A stretch of 64,000 bases of DNA from positions 124,001-188,000 of the forward strand of contig CAXBPC010000003.1 of NCBI GenBank assembly GCA_963977525.1, written 5' to 3'. Of the stretch, positions 1 through 7,570 are shown one piece after another; position 1 is the first letter of the stretch; each line of letters begins with the position of its first letter. The translations under genes and the position numbers were made by a program. The notes beneath the pieces were generated by a model that saw nothing but the letters and a program-made list of their open reading frames with translations, was not told the origin of the DNA and did no database searches. The stretch comes from Ancylomarina sp963977525 (lineage in GTDB: Bacteria > Bacteroidota > Bacteroidia > Bacteroidales > Marinifilaceae).

Positions 1-1278
1 ATTATTACTAACACGTTTATTAGAATTTATTAAAGGATGCCCCAACGATTCAAAATGTACGTAGTTGTTCTTTTCTGTTACCTCTGGAAATGTATATGAT
101 GGGTTTGAATAGTAAAAACCTGCAAGACTATTTATTACTTCAAACTCACTTACTACTCTAGACCATGGTTTTAAAAACGCTTTATTCTTTGATTTCCATT
201 TTTCTACTCTAATAATTAAATAAATATCAAGCAGTAGGAAACTGTTTAATAAAGAATAAAAAGGATTTCCTTTTATTGGCATCTTTATCTTATTTACACC
301 TCTTTGCTCAGAAAATTCCAATAGTCTGCACAACTTATTAATTTCATTGTATGCTGAATATTTGCCTTTTATTAGTATTGATTGTAATTCGTATAATTTC
401 TTTGACTTGAAACTTTCACTTTCAATTTTATTGATAAGTGTCAGATAACCTCTTAAAGTATTAATATTCTCTTGTGAGGTTTCAACGATATTATCGGCGA
501 TGGGTTTTACTTTTTTTAAAATTCTGTTAATAATAAATAAAACAGTAATTAAGGGAAGCAAATAAATATACCAGTTTGATGAATCAAAATAAGGTATATA
601 AAAATATAAGGCAAGAAAGGATAGAACCGAAAGGATTATTGCAACTGCTAAATAAGTTCGTCGATGTTTTAATAAAACAACAGGTGCTTCTACCCAATCT
701 AACAATTTATAATAATCACTTTTTTTATTTTTAAAGTGCATGCCTGATGCCTGAAAATCTTGCCTCCAATCCAATTTTTGAGATAATTCTTTTATGGCTT
801 TTTGTCTGTCATGTATTTCATAATTAGGTGCAGGTTCAGATAGCCATTCTGATAAGAGTATCATACCTGATTCTGTAGTTGTTCTATTTACTAATTGAAA
901 AATGGAATGTTGTCCGAAAATATCTAAATCAGATGTGTATGGGTGATTTTGATTAATAAACTTATGTCCGGTATCAAATTCTTCCAGATTACATTTTCCT
1001 CTTAAAATTTCGGATTCATTTATTCCTTTCAGGAATGACGTATGTTTTCTCAAGTAAGCTATTTTGTTATGATGCTTGATGACTAAAGCAAAACATATTA
1101 TTGAAATAGGAAAAACAATAAAAAAGGGAGTAATTAGTTTACTACTAATCAAGTATATAAGAATGGTGCTTGAAATTACAAAAATAAATAGCCTAAGAAA
1201 TGAAATACGATTTAATATCTTACTTAGCTTAAGTAATTTGGCATCATACATTTTTATATTATCTCTATAAATTTTCAT
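1..1278 (-). CDS. MutS-related membrane protein, 3' end cut by window edge
   Basis: The minus frame is open from ATG at 1276-1278 to base 1, giving 426 visible residues. The N-terminal part has two hydrophobic pairs (about residues 28-65 and 215-260). Between them lies a MutS core-domain signature: DLDIFGQHSIFQLVNRT followed by ESGMILLSEWL. Near the visible end ESLGHPLI and RVSNN match the segment just before the MutS ATPase Walker A, which would lie outside the window. Bacteroidota carry a family of roughly 600-aa MutS homologues with transmembrane segments and no mismatch-recognition domain; their role is not established. The family call rests on these motifs. The short plus ORF at 1076-1270 is its antisense shadow. 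Confidence 0.75.
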   Translation of the reverse strand, partial: MKIYRDNIKMYDAKLLKLSKILNRISFLRLFIFVISSTILIYLISSKLITPFFIVFPISIICFALVIKHHNKIAYLRKHTSFLKGINESEILRGKCNLEEFDTGHKFINQNHPYTSDLDIFGQHSIFQLVNRTTTESGMILLSEWLSEPAPNYEIHDRQKAIKELSQKLDWRQDFQASGMHFKNKKSDYYKLLDWVEAPVVLLKHRRTYLAVAIILSVLSFLALYFYIPYFDSSNWYIYLLPLITVLFIINRILKKVKPIADNIVETSQENINTLRGYLTLINKIESESFKSKKLYELQSILIKGKYSAYNEINKLCRLLEFSEQRGVNKIKMPIKGNPFYSLLNSFLLLDIYLIIRVEKWKSKNKAFLKPWSRVVSEFEVINSLAGFYYSNPSYTFPEVTEKNNYVHFESLGHPLINSNKRVSNN

Positions 1279-1379
1279 TTTTTTCAATTTAAAGTACCCT
1301 TGAATATTCAAATACCGTGATAGCTAATCACATCATTCCCCATAAGGTCATAATTCAATTAACGGTTACGTCAACCCAA

Positions 1380-1412
1380 CGTTCATGTTGGGCAGTTCCT
1401 GCCACACGAACG
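1380..1412. repeat. Imperfect hairpin beside the secreted-protein gene
   Basis: CGTTC and GAACG form the base. TGT/ACA and GGCAG/CTGCC continue the stem around a TTC loop, with mismatches between. Outside it CAAC and GTTG can extend the pairing. No T-run follows, so it is a poor terminator. It lies just downstream of the gene at 1421-2158 and recalls the imperfect hairpins of integron attC sites, but the canonical attC core is not convincing. Confidence 0.4.
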
Positions 1413-1417
1413 CTTAG

Positions 1418-1433
1418 TTGTTACAAAACGTTT
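1418..1433 (+). repeat. Left arm of 16-bp inverted repeat
   Basis: TTGTTACAAAACGTTT is the reverse complement of 2169-2184 at 15 of 16 positions. The pair brackets the gene 1421-2158, and the gene's TAA stop lies inside this arm. The octamer TTAGTTGT (1414-1421) overlaps its outer edge and recurs at 32153-32160 beside mepB. Confidence 0.6.
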
Positions 1434-2158
1434 TTATATTCTTTACCATCATACTTTAAAACTCCTTTTACTGTTTTAATTATTTCTTTTTCAACACAAT
1501 CTTCATTTTCAGTCACATTCGTCGTTTCCGTAATTTTATTTTTCACTAAGATGTTAGCAAAACCATTGGTTCCTTCTTTCGATATGATTACAATTTTTTC
1601 TTGGTCTTTAAAACTACCGACACACACTCCATCCCATTCGCCATTGAAAAGTGCAATAGTATACTTATTAAGCACTGGGATAATTTTTTCTTCTCGTTCT
1701 ATAAATAGCGATAGAGTTTCTTCAGAATAAGGATTCACTCTTGAAGGTCCAGAATAACTAACTCTTATTCCAAAAGCTCTAGTTGATTTATTGAGATTAT
1801 ATGGGGCTGTATCAACTTTAATAGATTCTATTTCTATAGCATCTGAAGTCCAATTATTTGTTGTGTGACTTTCAAAATATTTAGATAGTATCTTTCCCGT
1901 AATGTTTTCAACAATCAAAATGTAACTGTCTAGTATAAAATAATCATCTTCCTTTTCTACAATTTTAGGTAGTACAATAATGGATTTTGAAGGATCACTA
2001 GGCATCACCTTTTGACTCACTAGCGATAAATAACAATCTTCAATATTTAAATCTAAGTTATTACAAACCTTTGTCGTCAATTCCGAAGGTTGCCCAAGAA
2101 TGGAATTGCAGATGAGAAAATTTAGTGCAAATACTAAGGTTAATTTAATGTTTTTCAT
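1421..2158 (-). CDS. Secreted protein of unknown function
   Basis: 245 aa. It starts MKNIKLTLVFALNFLICNS, a clear signal peptide ending near ILG-QPSE, so export to the periplasm or beyond is likely. The mature part has cysteines (around CNNLDLNIEDCYL and later DCVEKE) and mixed beta-type sequence; I recognise no family. The gene stands alone between a MutS-like gene and a long non-coding stretch. It is bracketed by a 15/16-matching inverted repeat (1418-1433, 2169-2184), which suggests acquisition as a single-gene unit. The plus ORF 1317-1730 overlaps it and looks like a shadow. Existence as a gene is fairly sure; function is unknown. Confidence 0.7.
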   Translation of the reverse strand: MKNIKLTLVFALNFLICNSILGQPSELTTKVCNNLDLNIEDCYLSLVSQKVMPSDPSKSIIVLPKIVEKEDDYFILDSYILIVENITGKILSKYFESHTTNNWTSDAIEIESIKVDTAPYNLNKSTRAFGIRVSYSGPSRVNPYSEETLSLFIEREEKIIPVLNKYTIALFNGEWDGVCVGSFKDQEKIVIISKEGTNGFANILVKNKITETTNVTENEDCVEKEIIKTVKGVLKYDGKEYKNVL

Positions 2159-2168
2159 TTTCTGCTTT

Positions 2169-2184
2169 AAATGTTTTGTAACAA
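2169..2184 (-). repeat. Right arm of 16-bp inverted repeat
   Basis: AAATGTTTTGTAACAA pairs with 1418-1433 (one mismatch). It sits 10 bp upstream of the start codon of the secreted-protein gene. A perfect small palindrome GTGCAATGCAC lies just outside, near 2194-2204. Confidence 0.6.
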
Positions 2185-2480
2185 GTGGCTAAGGTGCAAT
2201 GCACTTTATCTCACTTATCTGTTTGTTTTTATAAATCACTAGACTAATGGTTATTACTCTCTAAAACTGCAATAAATAAGCTTACGGTTTTTGCAAAGAC
2301 TTTAATTTTAAATTGAGCTTATGCTTCATTTTTTTTCTTAAAATTACCATCGATATAAATAGCCTACCAAATATATTAAAAGATAATCGTAAACAGAATA
2401 ATAGCATTCGGTAAAACACCAATACAACAATAAGTTAGAATGCTTCCAGTTAACTTTTATGTCATTAGAGTTCTGTTTCT

Positions 2481-2790
2481 GCACCTCATGTCGGAACAAA
2501 TCCTGTCATGTCAATAAAAAAGCTCTCATGTTAATTTTTAGCCCTCCATGTAAGAAAATAAGCCGCCATGTTACTTTTTGAGTCGCCATGTAGAAAAATA
2601 AGCCGCCCTGTTACTTTTCGGGTCGTCCTGTTAGAAAATAAGTCGTCCTGTTGAACAGGATTGCTTAATTTTTAACAGGAAAGGTTCAAAAGTTAAAAGG
2701 ATAGCTAACTTAATAACAGGAAGGGAAATTCAGTAACAGGAAAGCGTCATATTTAAAAGGGTGACCTAAACTTTAAAAGGAGCAAGTTTA
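2481..2790. repeat. Head-to-head array of 20-bp degenerate units
   Basis: About 15-16 units follow with an exact 20-bp step. In the left nine (2481-2660) each unit carries CATGT or CCTGTT at a fixed place: 2488, 2508, 2528, 2548, 2568, 2588, 2608, 2628, 2648. In the right units the motif is reversed as AACAGG or TAAAAGG ending at 2659, 2679, 2700, 2720, 2740, 2760 and 2780. The flip is centred on the perfect palindrome TCCTGTTGAACAGGA (2646-2660). Units alternate in type (one with a TTACTTTT tail, one with an AGAAAATA tail), so the higher-order period is 40 bp. The rest of the gap 2185-2480 shows nothing I can name. Confidence 0.85.
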
Positions 2791-2795
2791 TAAAA

Positions 2796-2823
2796 AAAAG
2801 ACTCTGCTAATGCAGAGTCTTTT
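2796..2823 (-). terminator. Rho-independent terminator of the 246-aa gene
   Basis: AAAAGACTCTGC and GCAGAGTCTTTT form a perfect 12-bp stem with a TAAT loop. Read on the minus strand, eight Ts follow, so it fits the gene 2843-3583. The 20-bp array lies beyond it. Confidence 0.85.
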
Positions 2824-2842
2824 AATCACCTAGTCTATTAAT

Positions 2843-3583
2843 CTAAGCTTGTTCTAATTCGGTTTTCTTAGTTCTCGTATTCTTACTTTTCCAATAATCG
2901 CTTTGGTAACCCACCAAGCGTTTTTTGTCTTTCCAGAAAATATATTTACCACAGGCACGAACCTCATCAACTACTTCTTTTAGGTGGGTATAAGCTTTAT
3001 CGCGCAACACCTTATTTTCATTGCCCTTTAGCTTGCTACCATTTGCCTCAGCCAAAAGGTTAGCTCCTTCGTCTGACATGCTGCTGGCTGTATCCAATTT
3101 GGCAATATCAAAACCTATAGGCGTTAACAAATCTTGGTATTTCAGCCCCAATAGCGAATAGGTTTTCAAATCCTGAATCATATCGGGATCACCTGTTCCC
3201 TGTGCAATTTCGTTAACACGACCCAAAAGCTCTGGCTCATTCCTGAAAGCATATTTAAAGGCATGCTTCATTTCGTCGCACAAATCGTAAGCACGAGTAG
3301 CAAATGCCTTCCATTCTTTCTCGGCATCTTTACCCGTACGTCGTACAACTATCCAAGCTGACTCATATTCACGAAAAACAAAAGCTCGAATACCTATTTG
3401 AGCAATACGTTCTACACTAATACCACCTATGGCTAGTTTATCACTGTCTTGATTAGCCCAGGTTTCAAGGGTTTCACTTTCGCCTCCATAAACAGTGCTT
3501 GGCATGTTTAGCTCTTCAGTTTCTTTATCAGAAACTTTAGCTACTGTGGCTTTACAAGCGATAATTTGTTCATTTGTAATCAT
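2843..3583 (-). CDS. Conserved-looking protein of unknown function
   Basis: 246 aa, no signal peptide or membrane segment, mostly helical and rich in charged residues, so a soluble cytoplasmic protein. I do not recognise the family. Visible landmarks are a long central helix region (EWKAFATRAYDLCDEMKHAF), LLGLKYQDLLTPIGFDIAKL, and a lysine-rich tail (SDYWKSKNTRTKKTELEQA). It has its own strong terminator (2796-2823) and a 355-bp upstream gap (3584-3938) that shows only a weak TATTAAG/CTTAATA hairpin and no clear promoter. Codon use resembles its neighbours. It lies directly next to the 20-bp array, but no functional link is shown. Confidence 0.75.
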   Translation of the reverse strand: MITNEQIIACKATVAKVSDKETEELNMPSTVYGGESETLETWANQDSDKLAIGGISVERIAQIGIRAFVFREYESAWIVVRRTGKDAEKEWKAFATRAYDLCDEMKHAFKYAFRNEPELLGRVNEIAQGTGDPDMIQDLKTYSLLGLKYQDLLTPIGFDIAKLDTASSMSDEGANLLAEANGSKLKGNENKVLRDKAYTHLKEVVDEVRACGKYIFWKDKKRLVGYQSDYWKSKNTRTKKTELEQA

Positions 3584-3938
3584 TTTATTGATTTTGATTA
3601 ATTAATACTCAAAAGTCTATTAAGCTATTCGAAAACGAAGACTTAATAAACCTCCCCATCTGACTTAAGTCGTTAATTACAATAAAAAGCATGGCTAACA
3701 GCATTATTTTACCCGCATGGTTTTTATGTAATTCTCAAAAGACGAATGAAGTTAATTAAAACAAATCATAACACAACATTAATTATAAACAATAGATATT
3801 TTACATACAGAAGTTAAGTAAAGTCGGGCATTAGAGATTATGATACACCCCTTATTTAAAATAATTAAAAACAAGTCACTAATTTTATTTCAAAAAGAAA
3901 AACTATTAAATTCGATCTGAACATAAATTCATATCCCA

Positions 3939-4412
3939 ATGAACTTCAATTTGATCAATCCTATCCTTATTGTTCTCATATTATTCTCAATCCTATCTTG
4001 TAAAGACACACGCGAATGTCCAGAATGCTTTAGCCCACCACAGGTGCTAAGGCTTAAAATTACTGACAAAACAAGTGCAGAGGATCTAATTTTTAATGGG
4101 ACCTATAAGAGCAATGAAATTTCTATTACTTATATTAAAAATGAGGAAGAAACCCCTATTTAGATAGAAATCATAATAGATGAAGAGAATGAAAGGGCAT
4201 TTATTCTATCATACGAAATTGCATGGAAAAGCTTGGAAGGCTTCAAAAATTATAAGCTACACTTGAGTCCTAACGAAAGCCACGACATTTACCTGAATGT
4301 GGTTTCAAAATCGGATGATTGCTGTACTTTTCATGAATATGCCGATTTCGAAATTAATGAAGAAATGGTAGACAGAGATCCTACTGATTATCTTTACAAT
4401 TTTATGAGATAA
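3939..4412 (+). pseudogene. Lipoprotein gene interrupted by an in-frame stop
   Basis: The start MNFNLINPILIVLILFSILS-C has a lipobox-like end (ILSC), so a lipoprotein. An in-frame TAG at 4161-4163 ends it after 74 residues. The same frame then stays open for 82 more codons to TAA at 4410-4412, with protein-like sequence (SYEIAWKSLEGFKNYKLHLS, SDDCCTFHEYADFEI). Cysteines occur on both sides of the stop. This reads as one 157-aa lipoprotein broken by a nonsense mutation, although read-through or a sequencing error is possible. No family recognised. A 13-base word TTATCTTTACAAT near the 3' end (4388-4400) recurs at 4609-4621 in the next fragment. Confidence 0.65.
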
Positions 4413-4654
4413 TTCGTATTCCACAAAAACTGAAACATTCTTATAGAAACATTTACATTATAATTTTATTCTCAATTATTACTAAGCTGTCTTTAGGGCA
4501 AACAGGATGCGAAATTATAGATTACTCGACCAGTCTAGAGATGAAAAATAATAAACTCATTGAAGAAGTATCCTATATCATTCAAAGCTACAAACTGAAT
4601 ACTTCTACTTATCTTTACAATCTGAAATCATTTATTCACACAGATAAGCCATAA
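4412..4654 (+). pseudogene. Start-less fragment of a secreted protein
   Basis: The frame is open from 4412 to TAA at 4652-4654 but has no ATG, GTG or TTG at its beginning. Its first part reads like a signal peptide (RNIYIIILFSIITKLSLG followed by QTGCEI). It then continues with TSLEMKNNKLIEEVSYIIQS and TYLYNLKSFI. It may be the decayed start of a second exported protein or part of a damaged duplication of the preceding lipoprotein gene, with which it shares a 13-base word. Stop at 4654 is one base from the ATG of the next gene. Confidence 0.35.
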
Positions 4655-4655
4655 C

Positions 4656-4898
4656 ATGGACCAAGACGACTTCGATAAGATAAAGCAAATTAAAAAAGAG
4701 AGTAAAGAAGCCTATAAGCCTTGGAATAGAAAAGATGATGATGAAATGATCAACCTTTTTTTCGATGGCATGCCCGTTTCAGAAATGGCTATCAAGTTGA
4801 AAAGAACTAAAGGTGCGATTCGTGCGAGAATCAGAAAAATGGAGCTGACACAAATTAAAAAGAAACCAGTAAGTTCAGCTGATCGAGAAGAAAAATAA
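4656..4898 (+). CDS. Small HTH/SANT-like DNA-binding protein
   Basis: 80 aa. The core (residues about 22-65) reads W-x5-DDEMINLFFDGMPVSEMAIKLKRTKGAIRARIRKM. This is the pattern of a homeodomain/SANT-like helix-turn-helix that also occurs as a tail domain in some Bacteroidota proteins: an acidic first helix, a turn at G-M-P, then RT-GAIRARI as the recognition helix. It is probably a cytoplasmic DNA-binding protein; the target is unknown. ATG follows one base after the stop of the preceding fragment. The antisense ORF 4712-4909 is a shadow. Confidence 0.6.
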   Translation: MDQDDFDKIKQIKKESKEAYKPWNRKDDDEMINLFFDGMPVSEMAIKLKRTKGAIRARIRKMELTQIKKKPVSSADREEK

Positions 4899-5035
4899 TC
4901 ATCGTACATAAAACAAATGCATCTACGTTATCATATCCAAAATTAGATAATAGAAACAATACCTGTATAAACTAGGTTAAATATTTCGATCTATAAAACA
5001 CATAACAAACCCCTTGATAACAATAGGTATTTATA

Positions 5036-5070
5036 GTGTTTCTTTTTAAAAAGATAAAAAGAGGAAACAC
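5036..5070 (+). other. Hairpin upstream of the Cache histidine kinase
   Basis: GTGTTTC (5036-5042) and GAAACAC (5064-5070) pair perfectly. Inside, TTTTT can pair with AAAAA. CATTTTTATTT follows, so it could be a terminator for the small gene upstream or a 5' leader hairpin of the kinase gene 54 bp downstream. Confidence 0.4.
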
Positions 5071-5123
5071 CATTTTTATTTGTATTTTAGGTGCTAATCA
5101 AAAAAGAACCTTACTGTTTATCT

Positions 5124-7493
5124 ATGTCTAAACGAAAAATCCTATCCATTCCCCAAACCTTTCTCTTGTACATTGTTGTATTTTTTGCTTCATCAGCAAT
5201 TGTCATGAGTAGTCTATACCTTTTCTTCGAATACAGCAGCTTTAAAAAGGAAAGTGAGATTCAAAAATCATCCTATATCGAAGCTCAAAAAGAACTCGTC
5301 AAAAATGAGGTTAATCAGGTTCTAGAGCATATAGCTATAAGTAGAGATATTCGAATAAATCAGGTTAACGAGATTCTGACTTATCGAGTAGATCAAGCTT
5401 ATCTATTAATTGAAAATTTATATAAAAGCCATAAACTAAAACACAATAAAGAAGCAATTCTACAAATGGCTCGAGAAGCTCTTCGTCCACTTCGATCGAA
5501 AGAGATTCGAGGTGATTATTTTATTATCAGAACTAACGGAGAAGAAATTCTTTATCCTGCCCACCCAGAATTTGAAGGCACTAATTTTTTAGATATGCCT
5601 GATTCTCCTGAGAAGAGAATTGTACAAGAAGAAATTCGAATTGCAATAGAACAAGGAAAAGGTTTTGTAACAGGCAATTCAGAATCATTTCCAGTTAATG
5701 AGTCATTTAGTTCTCCTTCGGTTATTTACGTTAGATATTTTAAACCTCTCGACATCGTAATCGGAACAGGTGAATATATTCCAGACATTGATGAAGACAT
5801 AAAAAAGGAGGCTATTCTATATATTAAGAATGTAAAATATGGATTCAACCAACAATTGTTTATTAATGATACAGATGGGAATGTAATTGTCTCAAATTCT
5901 ACCCAATATGCTGATGGTGACAATATTCTTCATTTAAAAGATCAAAAAGGGCTCGAGCTGATTAAGACTGAAATTGAAGCTTCAAAAAAACCTGAAGGTG
6001 ATTTTACAATCTTCGATTGGCTCAACGATGAAAATGGACATATAGACCAAAATATGTCGTTCGTAAAAGCATATCCTCAATGGAACTGGGTTGTTGGTGC
6101 TTGGTTTGATCTAGCTAGAATCGAAACTCAGATTAATGAGAGTATCCAGCAAATGAAAGAGGCCCAAATTAAAAAAGCTGCAAGCATTCTATTGCTGATC
6201 TTCCTTTTGCATATTATAATTCTTCTCATTTTTAGATATATAACTAATAAAACTAAAAAGAATACATCAACCTTCATTCAATTATTAAAAAAGGCAATTC
6301 ATACTAATACAGGTATAGAAAAAAGAGAACTGAATTATACTGAATTCCATACAATTGCCAATGCTACTAATGAAATAATTGATAACAAAAAATTATCCGA
6401 TGAAGAGTTGAGGAAAAGTGAATTGCAATTCAAGTCCTTATTCGAAATTGCCCCAATCATGATTTTAGGAATAGATCCTAATATGAAAATTACACTTTGG
6501 AATAATGAATGTGAAAAAGTTACAGGTTATTCTTTATCCGATATTCAGGCTGCAGACAAGCCCATGAAAATGATGATAAAATATGATGAAGACTACCAAA
6601 CTTTACTTTCTCATCTATCAGAACCTAACGGACAATTTCATGAATATACCATTATCGATAAGGATAAGGTCGAACGCAATCAATTTTGGGCAGGATTCAA
6701 AAGTCCATCAGGCTTAGTAATTGGAGTTGGTTATGACACAACTAAGCTGACAAAGACGCTCACTGAATTAAATATTACAGCTGACAAATTGCAAGAAGCT
6801 AACCATACTAAAGATAAATTTTTATCGATTATAGCACACGACCTAAAAAATCCGTTTAATGCAATTGTTGGTTTCTCTGATCTGTTATGCTCTAGCTATT
6901 CCGATTTAGATGATGAAACTAAACTGGACATTATAAAGGATATTCAACATTCAGCTAAGCTTAACTTCAATTTGCTTGAAAAAATGCTAGAGTGGGCTAT
7001 GAGTCAATCGGACCACATTCCATACAAGCCTCAGAATCTTGATCTACATAGCATTATAAATGAATCAAGCTCTTTTGCCTCCTATCAGGCCAACCAAAAG
7101 AAGATACAAATAAAAAATAATAACAATGAAAACACCTACATCTTTGCTGATGAAAATATGCTAACCAGTCTACTTCGTAATCTAATTTCGAATGCTATAA
7201 AATTCACCCTTGAAAATGGTGAAGTTCAAATTAAAACAGAAGAACTTGATGAAGAGATCAAAATATCTATTAAGGATAATGGTGTCGGCATGAGCCAAGA
7301 TAATATTGATAAGTTGTTTAGAACTGATACTAAGGTTCAGACATCGGGCACTAGTGACGAAAAAGGAACTGGCTTAGGTTTACTAATTTGCAAGGAGTTT
7401 GTAGATAAGCATAAGGGAAATATTTGGGTTGAAAGTGAACTTGGTAGTGGTAGTGAGTTCATCATGACTTTCCCAAAACAAAGTAAAAACTAA
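5124..7493 (+). CDS. Cache-PAS sensor histidine kinase
   Basis: 789 aa from ATG at 5124. The in-frame GTG at 5091 is possible but less likely, because the TM anchor begins right after MSKRKILSIPQT. Order: TM1 (about 14-36), extracytoplasmic Cache-type sensor (about 60-340; DYFIIRTNGEEILYP, WNWVVGAWFD), TM2 (about 350-372), PAS (about 430-545), HisKA with His572 in SIIAHDLKNPFNAI, and HATPase with N box NLISNAIKFT, DNGVGM and GTGLGL. It should sense a small extracellular ligand and autophosphorylate. No response regulator is adjacent, so the partner is unknown. Monocistronic, closed by a strong terminator at 7514-7552. Confidence 0.9.
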   Translation: MSKRKILSIPQTFLLYIVVFFASSAIVMSSLYLFFEYSSFKKESEIQKSSYIEAQKELVKNEVNQVLEHIAISRDIRINQVNEILTYRVDQAYLLIENLYKSHKLKHNKEAILQMAREALRPLRSKEIRGDYFIIRTNGEEILYPAHPEFEGTNFLDMPDSPEKRIVQEEIRIAIEQGKGFVTGNSESFPVNESFSSPSVIYVRYFKPLDIVIGTGEYIPDIDEDIKKEAILYIKNVKYGFNQQLFINDTDGNVIVSNSTQYADGDNILHLKDQKGLELIKTEIEASKKPEGDFTIFDWLNDENGHIDQNMSFVKAYPQWNWVVGAWFDLARIETQINESIQQMKEAQIKKAASILLLIFLLHIIILLIFRYITNKTKKNTSTFIQLLKKAIHTNTGIEKRELNYTEFHTIANATNEIIDNKKLSDEELRKSELQFKSLFEIAPIMILGIDPNMKITLWNNECEKVTGYSLSDIQAADKPMKMMIKYDEDYQTLLSHLSEPNGQFHEYTIIDKDKVERNQFWAGFKSPSGLVIGVGYDTTKLTKTLTELNITADKLQEANHTKDKFLSIIAHDLKNPFNAIVGFSDLLCSSYSDLDDETKLDIIKDIQHSAKLNFNLLEKMLEWAMSQSDHIPYKPQNLDLHSIINESSSFASYQANQKKIQIKNNNNENTYIFADENMLTSLLRNLISNAIKFTLENGEVQIKTEELDEEIKISIKDNGVGMSQDNIDKLFRTDTKVQTSGTSDEKGTGLGLLICKEFVDKHKGNIWVESELGSGSEFIMTFPKQSKN

Positions 7494-7513
7494 ATCAGAT
7501 TCTAATCTAGCAT

Positions 7514-7552
7514 AAAAAAACGCAAAGCATAAACAATGCTTTGCGTTTTTTT
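7514..7552. terminator. Bidirectional terminator between convergent genes
   Basis: A 17-bp perfect stem, A7-CGCAAAGCAT with its complement, has an AAACA loop and T-runs on both strands. It serves the kinase on the plus strand and the TPR gene on the minus strand. Confidence 0.9.
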
Positions 7553-7570
7553 ATATTCACTCTTATTTGT

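Noticed and set aside
1317..1730. 137-aa ORF on the plus strand
   Set aside because: It is antisense to the signal-peptide-bearing gene 1421-2158, which has the better coding signs; the ORF's start overlaps the hairpin and repeat.
2481..2790. CRISPR array
   Set aside because: There are no identical repeats or unique spacers, the step is only 20 bp, the orientation flips, and no cas genes lie nearby.
5091..5123. GTG start for the Cache kinase
   Set aside because: Adds only 11 residues before a fitting ATG; the protein's anchor begins right after the ATG.
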